DNA from: CFX5 sp023384495
Lineage (GTDB): Bacteria; Chloroflexota; Anaerolineae; Caldilineales; Caldilineaceae
DNA: 64,000 nucleotides
Reading direction: 5' to 3'
Assembly (NCBI GenBank): GCA_048499455.1
Contig: JASNZV010000002.1
Coordinates: forward strand, 62,001-126,000
The position numbers were made by a program, and so were the translations under genes. Every line of letters begins with the position of its first letter. Positions within the stretch are counted from its first letter, which is position 1. Positions 1 to 8,271 of the stretch are shown piece after piece. Below the pieces are notes generated by a model that was not told the origin of the DNA, ran no database searches, and saw only the letters and a program-made list of their open reading frames with translations.

Positions 1-258
1 GAACAGTTCCATACTGGGCTGGATCACGGCGCCGATGAAGCCGGCCATGATGTAATAGACGCCCACCAGCGCCACCAGCTCCAATGGCTGCCAGCCGGCC
101 ACGGTGTCGGTGTGCTGAAAGACCACGGCCAACCCACCCAGCGCCATCCCCAACGTCAGCACGGATTGGAACAGGTTGACCCAGAAATTGGCGCGATACT
201 GGAATTCGTTGAGCACGCCAACCCGAACATAGGTGGCGATCAGTCGGAAATAGTGCAT
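1..258 (-). CDS. ABC-2 family permease, C-terminus cut by window edge
   Basis: The reading frame starts at the ATG at 258 (MHYFRLIATYVRVGVLNEFQ) and runs off the left edge, so only about 86 residues are visible. The 'YVRVGVLNEFQYRANFWVNL' type opening and the following hydrophobic helix match the ABC-2 permeases usually encoded as a pair beside an ATPase. The downstream-facing neighbour at 286-1089 opens in the same style ('VQFKTQLAVQFQYRAAML'), so the two are probably the heterodimeric membrane half of one exporter. The ATPase would lie outside the window. Substrate unknown. Confidence 0.75.
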   Translation of the reverse strand, partial: MHYFRLIATYVRVGVLNEFQYRANFWVNLFQSVLTLGMALGGLAVVFQHTDTVAGWQPLELVALVGVYYIMAGFIGAVIQPSMELF

Positions 259-285
259 AATCAGTGTCCGTCGCCTTGAGCCAGG

Positions 286-1089
286 TCACGAACCGACGGC
301 GGCAAACTGGCGCACGCCCGCACGCCAGACCAGGTTAAGAACGCCGACGATGATCGCCAGCCAGAGCGCTTGCACCCCCAGCCCCAGCAGCGCCTCTTGC
401 ACCCCCAGCCGCCCCAGCAACAACTCCACCGGAAAATAGACCATCCAGCGGAAGGGCAGCACCGCCGCCAATGTCTGCACAAAACCGGGGAAGAGTTCCA
501 GCGGAGCCAGCCGACCGGCTAAGAAGAACATGGCGGTCATGTAGAGTTGGTTGAGCGCGCTGGTGCGCGTCGTCCAAAAAGCGGCCATGGCCAACGTCCA
601 CTCCAGTAAGAAGCGCAGCAGATAGGCCAGGATGAGCGCGGGGACAAAGGCGAGCACGCTCCACCACTGAAAATGGAAGGCGGGCTCGAAGGTCACCACC
701 AGCAGGGCGGTTACGGGGAGCATGGCGCCGGTGGTCAACACCTTGTAGGCCAGGTTGTCGGCAATGTCACGGTGGATGGGGTGGATCGGGCGCAACAACA
801 GCCCCGACAACGTTCCTTCCTTGATCAGATACTCGTATTCCCACATGATCCAGGTAAAGGTCAGTTGGTTGACGAGCATATAAACAATGTAATAGGCCGC
901 CAGATCGTGCACGGTGAGGCTGCCCACCGTCCCCCCCTGCCCTGCCGCCACGGTAGACCAGACCACCAGGTACATCACCGGCTCGATGATGCGGCCCAGC
1001 AGCCAGATCAACATGGCGGCGCGGTATTGAAATTGCACCGCTAGTTGCGTTTTGAATTGGACCCAGTAGATTTCGGCAAGCGCAGGCAT
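286..1089 (-). CDS. ABC-2 family transporter permease
   Basis: This is a 267-residue integral membrane protein with about six hydrophobic segments: residues 25-45, 58-75, around 115-130, 140-165, 170-190 and 225-255. It resembles the ABC-2 permeases of the DUF990-like group, which work as pairs with a separate ABC ATPase in export of drugs, lipids or polysaccharides. It lies 27 bases upstream of the next permease gene on the same strand, so they are almost certainly cotranscribed. No clear Shine-Dalgarno precedes the ATG. Just upstream is a heptanucleotide repeat (1098-1123). Substrate cannot be inferred. Confidence 0.8.
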   Translation of the reverse strand: MPALAEIYWVQFKTQLAVQFQYRAAMLIWLLGRIIEPVMYLVVWSTVAAGQGGTVGSLTVHDLAAYYIVYMLVNQLTFTWIMWEYEYLIKEGTLSGLLLRPIHPIHRDIADNLAYKVLTTGAMLPVTALLVVTFEPAFHFQWWSVLAFVPALILAYLLRFLLEWTLAMAAFWTTRTSALNQLYMTAMFFLAGRLAPLELFPGFVQTLAAVLPFRWMVYFPVELLLGRLGVQEALLGLGVQALWLAIIVGVLNLVWRAGVRQFAAVGS

Positions 1090-1097
1090 GGGGTAGT

Positions 1098-1123
1098 GGA
1101 CGATAGACGATGGACGAGACGGG
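1098..1123. repeat. Heptanucleotide repeat (GACGATA/GACGATG units)
   Basis: Three to four imperfect 7-base units (GACGATA, GACGATG, GACGAGA) lie between the permease gene and the gene at 1129. The same unit, or its complement CYATCGT, recurs around and inside nifJ (47911-47955, 49032-49073, 51529-51562). Confidence 0.7.
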
Positions 1124-1128
1124 ACATT

Positions 1129-1842
1129 CTAGAAAAACGCAAGCGGCTGTTGCAGCTTCTTGACGCCAAAGCGTTCGGTTTCTCGGCTTGCCAGCAGCGC
1201 GCTTGTTTCAAAGAAGCCATAGGTGCGACGCAATGCACCGTAGCGCCGCTCAACAAGCGTCTGTAAGTCGCCCGACATCAGCTGCCAGACCATCTGCTCC
1301 AGCTCTTCGATACGCCAGAGCACTTCACCGGCGCTGTCGGGCTTGGGAATATCCGCATAGGTGGGCGGATTGCTGTAGCTATACGGGAAGGTGATTTGCT
1401 CGGACGGCAGATTGGGCAAATGGCCCAGAGCGACCACCGCCATGCTGTAGGCGAGCAACTGCTGGCGCACCCGCTCCAGATTTGGGGCTGGCGCCGCCTC
1501 GCGCGCATCATCTCGCTCATCGCGCTCGGGCGCCAGGCCCAGCTCCTTGCTGAGCGCAGCCCAATCCAGCAAGACCCGCTCGATGAGAAAGTGGAGTTCC
1601 GCCCGGTCGGCAACTTGCGACGACTTCACGCTGAGCACAAAGCCCTCGCGCACCTCGGCTAGATAGTCGCGCGCCTGTTGCAGGATCACCTGTTCCATCT
1701 GCTCCAGGCCACTTTGCGTGCTCACACGCGTCCGCCCGCCCAGCCGGGTCTTGTACTGTAGACCCAGCGACAACAATTGCGTGGTGGTCTCCGCCAATTC
1801 CCCGATGCTCACAAATTGATAGACGCCTGCACGTTCGTCCAC
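1129..1842 (-). CDS. Hypothetical protein, mostly helical
   Basis: I do not recognise this 237-residue soluble protein. It starts with GTG at 1842; a strong AGGAGGT sits 8 bases upstream. No signal peptide or membrane segment is visible. The composition (many Leu, Glu, Gln and Arg in heptad-like spacing, for example around residues 45-80 and 180-215) suggests a helical bundle or coiled coil. It begins 'VYQFVSIGELAETTTQLLSL' and ends with an aromatic patch. It is encoded 39 bases upstream of the ABC-2 permease pair on the same strand and could be cotranscribed with it, but nothing ties it to transport. Confidence 0.75.
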   Translation of the reverse strand: MDERAGVYQFVSIGELAETTTQLLSLGLQYKTRLGGRTRVSTQSGLEQMEQVILQQARDYLAEVREGFVLSVKSSQVADRAELHFLIERVLLDWAALSKELGLAPERDERDDAREAAPAPNLERVRQQLLAYSMAVVALGHLPNLPSEQITFPYSYSNPPTYADIPKPDSAGEVLWRIEELEQMVWQLMSGDLQTLVERRYGALRRTYGFFETSALLASRETERFGVKKLQQPLAFF

Positions 1843-2009
1843 AACGACCTCCTGTACATCACGCTACCGGCCCGTCCCCATCCTATCCGTGCAACCGGCA
1901 GGAACGGGCCCCCGTCATGCAGAACCAAATGTTCTACATACCCCGCTATTGTACCAGCAAAGCGCCCATTGCAAAACCGTATTTTTTGCTGATTTTTGGC
2001 CCACCGAGC

Positions 2010-2107
2010 GCTGTGCAGGTTGACAGGCTCACCGCATCGGGTCACGAGGCGCCGGTCACTTGTCTGTAGGCCGCCAACACCCGTTCGCGCGTGGTCCACC
2101 AGCGGTG
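2010..2107 (-). pseudogene. Duplicated 3' end of photolyase gene (remnant)
   Basis: Read on the minus strand, 2107-2042 encodes 'RERVLAAYRQVTGAS' followed by a stop. This is nearly identical to the last residues of the photolyase at 5666-7096 ('RERVLAAYRQATGVS' and stop). The similarity continues about 30 bases past the stop (2010-2041 matches 5633-5665). The two copies are direct repeats on either side of the gene pair 2118-5376. No start codon or photolyase body is present, so this is a remnant. Confidence 0.85.
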
Positions 2108-2117
2108 GCAGCTACTG

Positions 2118-3506
2118 CTAGTGTGCTGGCTCGCCGATTACAGGGCTACTCATCACGAGAGGGACGAAGACCGGGGCCGGACAGTCATAGAGGGCTGCCT
2201 CGCGTTCGAGCCAGGGCCAGCGCCTGCCCTGCGTAGCGGCCAGGCTGGCGAACGACTGACCGTTGCGGTACATGTCGAAGCGGACCAGGTAGTGCGCCTG
2301 CCCACCCTGGAACTCTTCAGGCTTGACGGTGAAGGGCACATGAAGCGTGCGTCCTGGGCCAACGGCAGCCGTCTCGGCCAGCGGAGCCAGGTGGGCGCTC
2401 TGCTCGTCTGGTTGCGCAGCCGAGGGACCCACCTCCCCGCGATAGGTGACAGCATAGCCCAGTCTCACCTCGGCTGTGTCCCAGGCGGAAGGGCCGCTGT
2501 TCTGGATGGTGATCACCACGGGGAGGCCGCGGTTGAGGCAGCCGGTGGTGGGCATGCTCAGGTCGAGCGGCGCCCAGCGGTCGTCGGGGGTGAGGATGGC
2601 GCCTAGGTTGTTGGCGTCGCGCACGTGGATGCCGGTGTAGTAGTGGGTCAGAATCTGGAAAGCCTCCTCCCAGCGCACGCTCCAGAACTCACCAAGACCA
2701 TCGACATCATGGGGATAGCGCGCATCACCGGCTGCGACCGGGCCGCGCGACGAGGTGTGGCCGAAGCTCCACCGGCTGGCCCCCTTGGAGGACATGCCGC
2801 CATTCCCCGCGCCCTCCAATACGCCATACGCCGCACTGATGGGGTCAGAGACGCTCTGGAGGTAAGGCCGGTTGCCCTCGACTGTGTTGGCTGGATTGTC
2901 GGCCCCGTAGAGCGCTTCAATCGGGTAGGCGCCGCCCGGCTCGGTCATGTACGCCCGGCTGGCCGTGGCCGCCTGCACCCGCTCCTGTTGCACAGCGGTG
3001 AGGAGTGCATAGCGGTACGGCAGAAAAACGTGAAACTGGGTGGAGTTGTTAGGCGCGCCGTACTGGTCGATATAGGTGATGCGTTGATAGATGTAGGTGC
3101 GGGCGGCGATGGCCTGGGCCGCCACTGCCGAGAGCGGTTTGTTGCCCTGGCTGCCGTCCATGTCCAGTTCTTGGGGGACCACGTCCCACAAATAGGGGTA
3201 GGGGTAGCGGGCGTTATCCGGCCCGCCCGTCCCGTCGATGCCGATGGTGATCGTGCTCCTGTCGAACGGGTAGGCGTAATCTGCACGTCCGGTTATGGCT
3301 GTGCAGCCGTAGGACTGGGCAATTTCCTCCCTATCCTTTGTGCATGGAACACCTGTACTCACCCCGCCTTTTTCCCGGTCCAATTGATACATGGTCAGGG
3401 TGACAGTGTCCGGTGGCGTATATTGCGCCTGAGCAAGTTCCGCCTTCAATGCGATGAAGATCGTAATGATAAAAAGGGCAACCAGTGGCCTTCGAGCATG
3501 GTACAT
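2118..3506 (-). CDS. SpoIID/LytB-domain secreted protein
   Basis: This 462-residue protein has an N-terminal hydrophobic segment (residues 9-24, likely a signal peptide ending AQAQ). It has SpoIID-family hallmarks: 'YLWDVVPQELDMD', then 'LSAVAAQAIAARTYIY' (compare EALKAQAVAARTY in SpoIID), and a final 'FQILTHYYTGI' block. SpoIID-type proteins cleave or remodel peptidoglycan glycan strands. The C-terminal 130 residues look like a beta-rich cell-surface domain (CARDB-like: 'GLPVVITIQNSGPSAWDTAEV'). The start follows a GGGAGCG ribosome site. It sits downstream of the PD40 protein on the same strand, and the pair is bounded by copies of the photolyase 3' end. Confidence 0.8.
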   Translation of the reverse strand: MYHARRPLVALFIITIFIALKAELAQAQYTPPDTVTLTMYQLDREKGGVSTGVPCTKDREEIAQSYGCTAITGRADYAYPFDRSTITIGIDGTGGPDNARYPYPYLWDVVPQELDMDGSQGNKPLSAVAAQAIAARTYIYQRITYIDQYGAPNNSTQFHVFLPYRYALLTAVQQERVQAATASRAYMTEPGGAYPIEALYGADNPANTVEGNRPYLQSVSDPISAAYGVLEGAGNGGMSSKGASRWSFGHTSSRGPVAAGDARYPHDVDGLGEFWSVRWEEAFQILTHYYTGIHVRDANNLGAILTPDDRWAPLDLSMPTTGCLNRGLPVVITIQNSGPSAWDTAEVRLGYAVTYRGEVGPSAAQPDEQSAHLAPLAETAAVGPGRTLHVPFTVKPEEFQGGQAHYLVRFDMYRNGQSFASLAATQGRRWPWLEREAALYDCPAPVFVPLVMSSPVIGEPAH

Positions 3507-3609
3507 GATTATCGCTCCCTATTTTTCCAGTTTTCTTCGCTAACCGCTAAACCTGCCTGGAAGGGCTAGAGCTTCGAGGCAGAGAATGATGGAGTTCAAG
3601 GAAAACTGC

Positions 3610-5376
3610 TCACCGATTCATGGCAACCTGGCTGATACAAATGCGGTCAAAAACGCCACCTGACTCATCTCGAGGTGAATCCATACATTGAATAGCCAGG
3701 GTATTCCCATCTGGCGACCAGACGAGCATGTTGCCCATACCACTCAGAGTTTCAAGGGCCGGCAAAATGCGTTGGTGGTCACCGCTCCGCACGTTGAGCA
3801 AATAAAAACCATTCGCACTGAATCCGCCGATTTCCAGTTCCGCGCCCCCTCTCATAGCCACGGTCTGGCTATCCGGCGCCCAAGTGAAGCTCGCTACAGG
3901 ATGGCCAAGGGCGTATTGGACGGCTTCGCCGGTGTACGTATCCAGCACCAACACCCGATCATACGGACCATGGGTATTCTGAAACGGTGGCGTCCCGGTG
4001 TTTTTGAACAGGAGGTATCTCCCGTTGGGCGACCATCTGGCGGTAAAAACGTAGCGATTGGCACGATCAAAGGAACGCACGTCGATCTCACAGCCGCTGC
4101 TGGTGGTCAGGTCGTAGAGGAAGACCCAGGCGCCATCCCAGAAGAGCAGCTTCTCCCCACCGGGATGCCACTGGACATTGAATGGTTCCAGACGGTAGAA
4201 GATAGGCCCGCCATAGCGCCAGCCGGCCAGGTCGAGGGGCAGGCCGCGCAGCGTCTTGCTCTCCTGGTTCCAGATGAGCGGCTGCGTGCCACCAGGCAGC
4301 GCCAGGAAAACCACCTCCGTGCCATCTGGCGAGACGTCATGGGTGACGCTCCACCCTGTCATACCATTATTAGATAAACGCCTGCTTGCAGGTGGATCGT
4401 AGGACTGGATCCAATGACCAGGTTGGGTTACTTTCGTATGTGAATCCAATTCAAGCCAGACCACCGTCTGCTCTTCATCTAGCCACTTGGGAGCAATAAT
4501 GGATGGGTTTGGTCCGAGCAGCGTAGTAATTTCTTGTGTTCGGGTGTTTACCAGATCTAATATGCTCCCTTCGTCGACGAAGCGCGTGACCAGGAGCGTC
4601 TCGCTGTCGGGCAGCCACTGTTGGATGCCGATGGGTGAAGTGTGGGTGAGCACCATCTGCGGCTCGGCGAAGGTGTAGGCATCGAGTGGAATGATCGGAT
4701 CAGCGGGGATGCCGCCGGGCGGGGGATCGAAGAGACACTGGGGGACGACGGGGTCAGCGGGCAGCGCATAGCCTTCCGGTGTAGCCGTCGGTGTGGGCAG
4801 CGGGCTGAAGGGCGTCGTGGGGGTTGGCGTGGCCGGCGTGCGGTCGCAGGCCGGCTCCTCAGCCAGGGTGAAGGTTACACTACCCACCGTGCGTCCGGCT
4901 TTGGCCTGCACCTGGATGGGGATGGTTGGGTCAAAGTCGCCGACAACCAGGGTGAAGGTCTCTGTGCTCCCCTGGCTGAAGCCAGCGAACTGCGTCTCGT
5001 ACTTGACGCTGGCAAAGCCGGGTTGGCCCCTGTCCCTCGTCCATTCGACCTGGTAATCGCCGAGCTCGCCGGTGTAGAGCCTGCCGGGCTCCGGCGCTGC
5101 TCGTGTCCAACTGCCGGTGCCAAAGGCCATATAGCTGATGGCGTGTTTACCCGTGTTCGTCACCTGCCAGGTCAGCGTGTAGCTGCCGTCCCCGTTGGCC
5201 CGGTAACCTGCCAGGGCGAAGACGAAGTTGCCGGCCGCCTGGCTCAGGCAAGGCGCCGCCGGGGCCGACGACGCCCCCTGGGTGGGCATCCGCACCAGCA
5301 CGCTGACCAGCAAGGCGCTCACAATCAACAGGATCACCCCTGTATGCTGCCGGATCATTCCTCTGTTCTGTTCCAT
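3610..5376 (-). CDS. Secreted PD40/WD40-like beta-propeller protein
   Basis: 588 residues from the ATG at 5376, which follows a strong AGGAGGGAG. An upstream in-frame ATG at 5433 lacks such a site. Order: cytoplasmic stub, membrane/signal helix at about residues 11-29, a beta-sandwich domain (about 40-180), a Thr/Pro-rich linker (TPATPTPTTPFSPLPTPTATP, about 183-203), then a propeller with PD40-like blades: 'DVSPDGTEVVFLA', 'RWSPNGRYLLF', 'TWAPDSQTVAM', 'VWSPDGNTLAI'. The role is probably extracellular binding; no catalytic motif is seen. Encoded upstream of, and probably with, the SpoIID-like gene. Confidence 0.8.
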   Translation of the reverse strand: MEQNRGMIRQHTGVILLIVSALLVSVLVRMPTQGASSAPAAPCLSQAAGNFVFALAGYRANGDGSYTLTWQVTNTGKHAISYMAFGTGSWTRAAPEPGRLYTGELGDYQVEWTRDRGQPGFASVKYETQFAGFSQGSTETFTLVVGDFDPTIPIQVQAKAGRTVGSVTFTLAEEPACDRTPATPTPTTPFSPLPTPTATPEGYALPADPVVPQCLFDPPPGGIPADPIIPLDAYTFAEPQMVLTHTSPIGIQQWLPDSETLLVTRFVDEGSILDLVNTRTQEITTLLGPNPSIIAPKWLDEEQTVVWLELDSHTKVTQPGHWIQSYDPPASRRLSNNGMTGWSVTHDVSPDGTEVVFLALPGGTQPLIWNQESKTLRGLPLDLAGWRYGGPIFYRLEPFNVQWHPGGEKLLFWDGAWVFLYDLTTSSGCEIDVRSFDRANRYVFTARWSPNGRYLLFKNTGTPPFQNTHGPYDRVLVLDTYTGEAVQYALGHPVASFTWAPDSQTVAMRGGAELEIGGFSANGFYLLNVRSGDHQRILPALETLSGMGNMLVWSPDGNTLAIQCMDSPRDESGGVFDRICISQVAMNR

Positions 5377-5665
5377 CACTCCCTCCTGCAAAGATGATTG
5401 CTTACGACCCAACCGGTCGGGTGGGCAGAGCATACCACAACAGGGGGGGGAAAAGTCTATACGACAAATGATGGGTTCGCAGCGTGGACAAACTGGCGCC
5501 TGGCGGTTACCACCTCTGGACAGACGCCCCTTACGATCCTGTCACTTTACCATCCACTGACATCAGAGGCATCCATGGTGTTTCAACAACGCTTCCGGGA
5601 TAGCGACTCTCGCTGTGCTTCTGCCCGCCGCGCGCTGCACAGGTTGACAGGCTCACCGCATCGGC

Positions 5666-7096
5666 TCACGAGACGCCGGTCGCCTGTCTGTAGGCCGCCA
5701 ACACCCGTTCACGCGCCCACGCATGCTCCACCAGCGGCGGGGGATAATCCTGGCCGATGACGCAATGCGCCTTTGCCTGCTCATACGCCGGCATCGCCCA
5801 GGGCCGGTGCACATAGGCCGTGGGAACGTGGGCCAGCGCCGGCAGCCACTGCCGCACAAAGCGACCGTCGGGGTCAAACTTTTCGCCCTGCGCCACGGGG
5901 TTGAAGATGCGGAAGTAGGGGGCCGCATCGGTCCCCACCCCGGCTGTCCATTGCCAGCCGCCGTTGTTGGCGGCGGGGTCGCCGTCGATCAACTGCTGCA
6001 TAAACCAACGTTCGCCCCAGCGCCAGTCGATGAGCAGATCCTTGACCAGAAACGAGGCGACCACCATGCGCAGCCGGTTATGGATCCACCCCGTCTGTTG
6101 CAACTGGCGCATGGCCGCGTCCACAATCGGGTAGCCAGTGCGCCCTTCGCACCAGGCAGCGAAGTGGGTCTCGTCGTTGGCCCATACGATGGCGTCGTAT
6201 TGCCGGCGAAAGCTGCCCCGCCGCACGTGAGGAAACGCATCCAAAATGGTGAGGAAAAATTCGCGCCAGATCAGCTCGTTGAGCCAGGTCTCTGCGCTGC
6301 GCTGGGCTTCACGGTCGGGAGCCTGCGCCATGGCCGTGTAGGCCGCCGCCACGGCGGCCCGCAACGAAATCATGCCAAAACGGAGATAGGGCGAGAGCTG
6401 CGAGACGCCCGCCAGGTCGGGCCGGTTGCGCTCGGCGCCGTACCGGTAAATCGGCGCAGATACGCCCTCCTCCCCCTCTACAAAGCGCGCCAGGCGGCGT
6501 TGACCCTCCGCCTCGCCCGGCGCAAAGGGGAGGCCAGCCGGCGACGCCGGATCGGCGGGCAAGGGCAGGCTTGCAATCCCCGGCGGGGTGACAATGTGGG
6601 CCGGCGCCGGCAAGAGCGCGGCCGGGGTCACCGGGCCGTGCGCCTTCCACTTGCGGCTGAAGGGGGTGAAGACGGTATACGGCTCGCCGGCCTCCGTGCG
6701 CACGTCGCCCACCGGGCGGACGGTCAGCCCAGGGCAGCGCGTGAGCGGGATGCGCTGCCCTGCCTGCTGATCGCGCCGCTTGGCATAGGGCGAGACGTCA
6801 GCTTCGGCAAAGACATGCGCAACCCCATGCGCGGCACAGAGCATGGCCAGCGCATCCACCGGGTCGCCACGCTGCACAATGAGGTAGCTGCCCCGCTGGC
6901 GCAAGGCAGCGTCTAGCTCGCGCAGGCCGCCGGCAAGAAAGGCCAGCCGCTTTTCGCTTGCCCACCGCGAGCGCAGGATGGCCTCGTCCCAGACAAAGAC
7001 GGGCAACACCTGTTGCGCCGCGGCCAGCGCCGCAGTGAGCGCCGCATTGTCGGCCAGACGCAGGTCGCGCCGGACCCACCAGATGGCTGTGCCCAT
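5666..7096 (-). CDS. phrB: Deoxyribodipyrimidine photolyase, class I
   Basis: 476 residues from the ATG at 7096 ('MGTAIWWVRRDLRLADNAAL'), preceded by GGGGAGCG; a longer in-frame start at 7123 lacks a site. The N-terminal half is the alpha/beta antenna-binding domain. The C-terminal half carries the FAD-binding signature: 'GWIHNRLRMVVASFLVKDLL', 'DWRWGERWFM', 'DPAANNGGWQW', 'GTDAAPYFRIFNP', 'KFDPDGRFVRQW'. The trailing Asn-Asn-Gly-Gly-Trp-Gln-Trp block is typical of light-driven CPD photolyases. It uses blue light to split cyclobutane pyrimidine dimers. In many bacteria photolyase is a CarH/LitR regulon gene, in line with carH and crtB nearby. Its 3' end is duplicated at 2010-2107. Confidence 0.93.
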   Translation of the reverse strand: MGTAIWWVRRDLRLADNAALTAALAAAQQVLPVFVWDEAILRSRWASEKRLAFLAGGLRELDAALRQRGSYLIVQRGDPVDALAMLCAAHGVAHVFAEADVSPYAKRRDQQAGQRIPLTRCPGLTVRPVGDVRTEAGEPYTVFTPFSRKWKAHGPVTPAALLPAPAHIVTPPGIASLPLPADPASPAGLPFAPGEAEGQRRLARFVEGEEGVSAPIYRYGAERNRPDLAGVSQLSPYLRFGMISLRAAVAAAYTAMAQAPDREAQRSAETWLNELIWREFFLTILDAFPHVRRGSFRRQYDAIVWANDETHFAAWCEGRTGYPIVDAAMRQLQQTGWIHNRLRMVVASFLVKDLLIDWRWGERWFMQQLIDGDPAANNGGWQWTAGVGTDAAPYFRIFNPVAQGEKFDPDGRFVRQWLPALAHVPTAYVHRPWAMPAYEQAKAHCVIGQDYPPPLVEHAWARERVLAAYRQATGVS

Positions 7097-7110
7097 CGGT
7101 TTCGCTCCCC

Positions 7111-7143
7111 AGGTGACAGCCACCTCTCAGGTGATTGTCACCT
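7111..7143. repeat. 33-bp palindromic element (AGGTGACAGCCACCT...)
   Basis: Two 15-base arms, AGGTGACAGCCACCT and AGGTGATTGTCACCT, flank a 3-base loop (CTC); 13 of 15 positions pair. The same architecture and core recur at 32275-32305. It lies between phrB and ldh, directly upstream of the phrB ribosome site. No T-run follows on either strand, so it is not an obvious terminator. Confidence 0.75.
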
Positions 7144-7156
7144 TGCCCTGTTTGAC

Positions 7157-8119
7157 CTATTCCAAACTTTGAATCGCCTGCTTGATGACCCCGGCGCTGG
7201 CGGCCAGCGCTGCGGCCTCGGCTTCGGACAGGGGCTGGAGATGGCTGCCCGCCACCCCCACGCCGGTGACCAGGTTGGGCAGCGACAGTGTCACATCCTC
7301 TACCCCCATCACCTCGGCGACGCAGGTGCAGACGGTGAGGATCGAACGCTGGTTGCGCAGGATGACATCGACAATGCGCGCCAACGCAGCGCCCACGCCG
7401 TAATAAGTCGCCCCCTTGCCGGCAATGATCGAATAGGCGGCGTGACGCACCTGCTCGTCGATGGACTGGCGTGCAGCTGCATCCAAGACGACACCCCGCT
7501 GCCGGCAGAAGTCATCTAGCGGCATGCCAGCCACCGTCGCCAGCGACCAGGTCAGCACCTCGGAATCGCCATGCTCGCCGATCACATAGGCATGGACATG
7601 CTGGGCGTCCACACCCAGCCGGCTCCCCAAGAGGGTGCGGAAGCGCGCCGTATCCAACGTGGTGCCCGAACCGAGCACCCGGTTGCGTGCGCCGCCATGC
7701 GTTTCAGCCAGCTTGGCGGCAAAGTGGGTCATCACATCCACCGGGTTGGTGGCCACCACCAGCAACGCATCCGGCGCATAGGCTAATACCGATGGGATGA
7801 CCTGCTCGAAGACAGCCCGGTTGCGCCCCAGCAGCTCCAGCCGGCTCTCGCCGGGTCGCTGGTTCACCCCCGCGCTGATGACCACGGCGCGGCAGCCCAC
7901 CAGGTCGGCATAGTCGCCACCGTGGACGTTGATGGGGTTGGCGAACGGGACAGCGTGGCGAATGTCGTCGGCCTCGGCGTCGGCGCGCGCCCGGTTGACA
8001 TCCACCAGCACGATCTCGCGCCCCACCCCGCGCATGACCATGGCGTAGGCGGCCGTCGCGCCCACAAAGCCGCTGCCGATGACGCCGACCTTTCCTGTGG
8101 TATTCGGATCCGGTTGCAT
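7157..8119 (-). CDS. ldh: L-lactate dehydrogenase
   Basis: 320 residues. The Rossmann motif 'VGVIGSGFVGATAAYAM' is at residues 11-27. The loop 'NQRPGESRL' carries Gln where malate dehydrogenases carry Arg. 'VVATNPVDVMT', 'LGSGTTLDTARFR' and 'IGEHGDSEV' contain the expected catalytic Asp/His and the substrate-binding Arg. It interconverts pyruvate and L-lactate with NAD(H). The start has GAGGAG upstream. It precedes phrB on the same strand with 60 bases between them. A malate dehydrogenase is less likely because of the Gln and the HGDSE (rather than HGDxMVP) motif. Confidence 0.9.
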   Translation of the reverse strand: MQPDPNTTGKVGVIGSGFVGATAAYAMVMRGVGREIVLVDVNRARADAEADDIRHAVPFANPINVHGGDYADLVGCRAVVISAGVNQRPGESRLELLGRNRAVFEQVIPSVLAYAPDALLVVATNPVDVMTHFAAKLAETHGGARNRVLGSGTTLDTARFRTLLGSRLGVDAQHVHAYVIGEHGDSEVLTWSLATVAGMPLDDFCRQRGVVLDAAARQSIDEQVRHAAYSIIAGKGATYYGVGAALARIVDVILRNQRSILTVCTCVAEVMGVEDVTLSLPNLVTGVGVAGSHLQPLSEAEAAALAASAGVIKQAIQSLE

Positions 8120-8167
8120 GGTTTGCTCCTCGCAATGCGCAATGCTTGATGTTGACCTAGGGCTTTC

Positions 8168-8248
8168 TTAACAACCCAGTTGTGTGACGATTGGTGCTCT
8201 TATCACCTGTCGGTCTGCAAAGTCACTCTGGTAAAGATGCACTAGGCA
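8168..8248. repeat. 81-bp dispersed intergenic repeat, copy 1
   Basis: About 71 of 81 bases match 21876-21956 without gaps; both copies begin TTAACAACC and end near AAGATGCA. It lies between ldh and the desaturase gene, in the space upstream of ldh. It contains a small CAAC...GTTG palindrome at its start and no coding potential. Confidence 0.85.
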
Positions 8249-8271
8249 TTATACGCATCGCGCCGGGCGCA

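Noticed and set aside
7157..8119. Malate dehydrogenase
   Set aside because: Gln in place of the malate-specific Arg in the substrate loop, and the HGDSE motif, favour lactate dehydrogenase.
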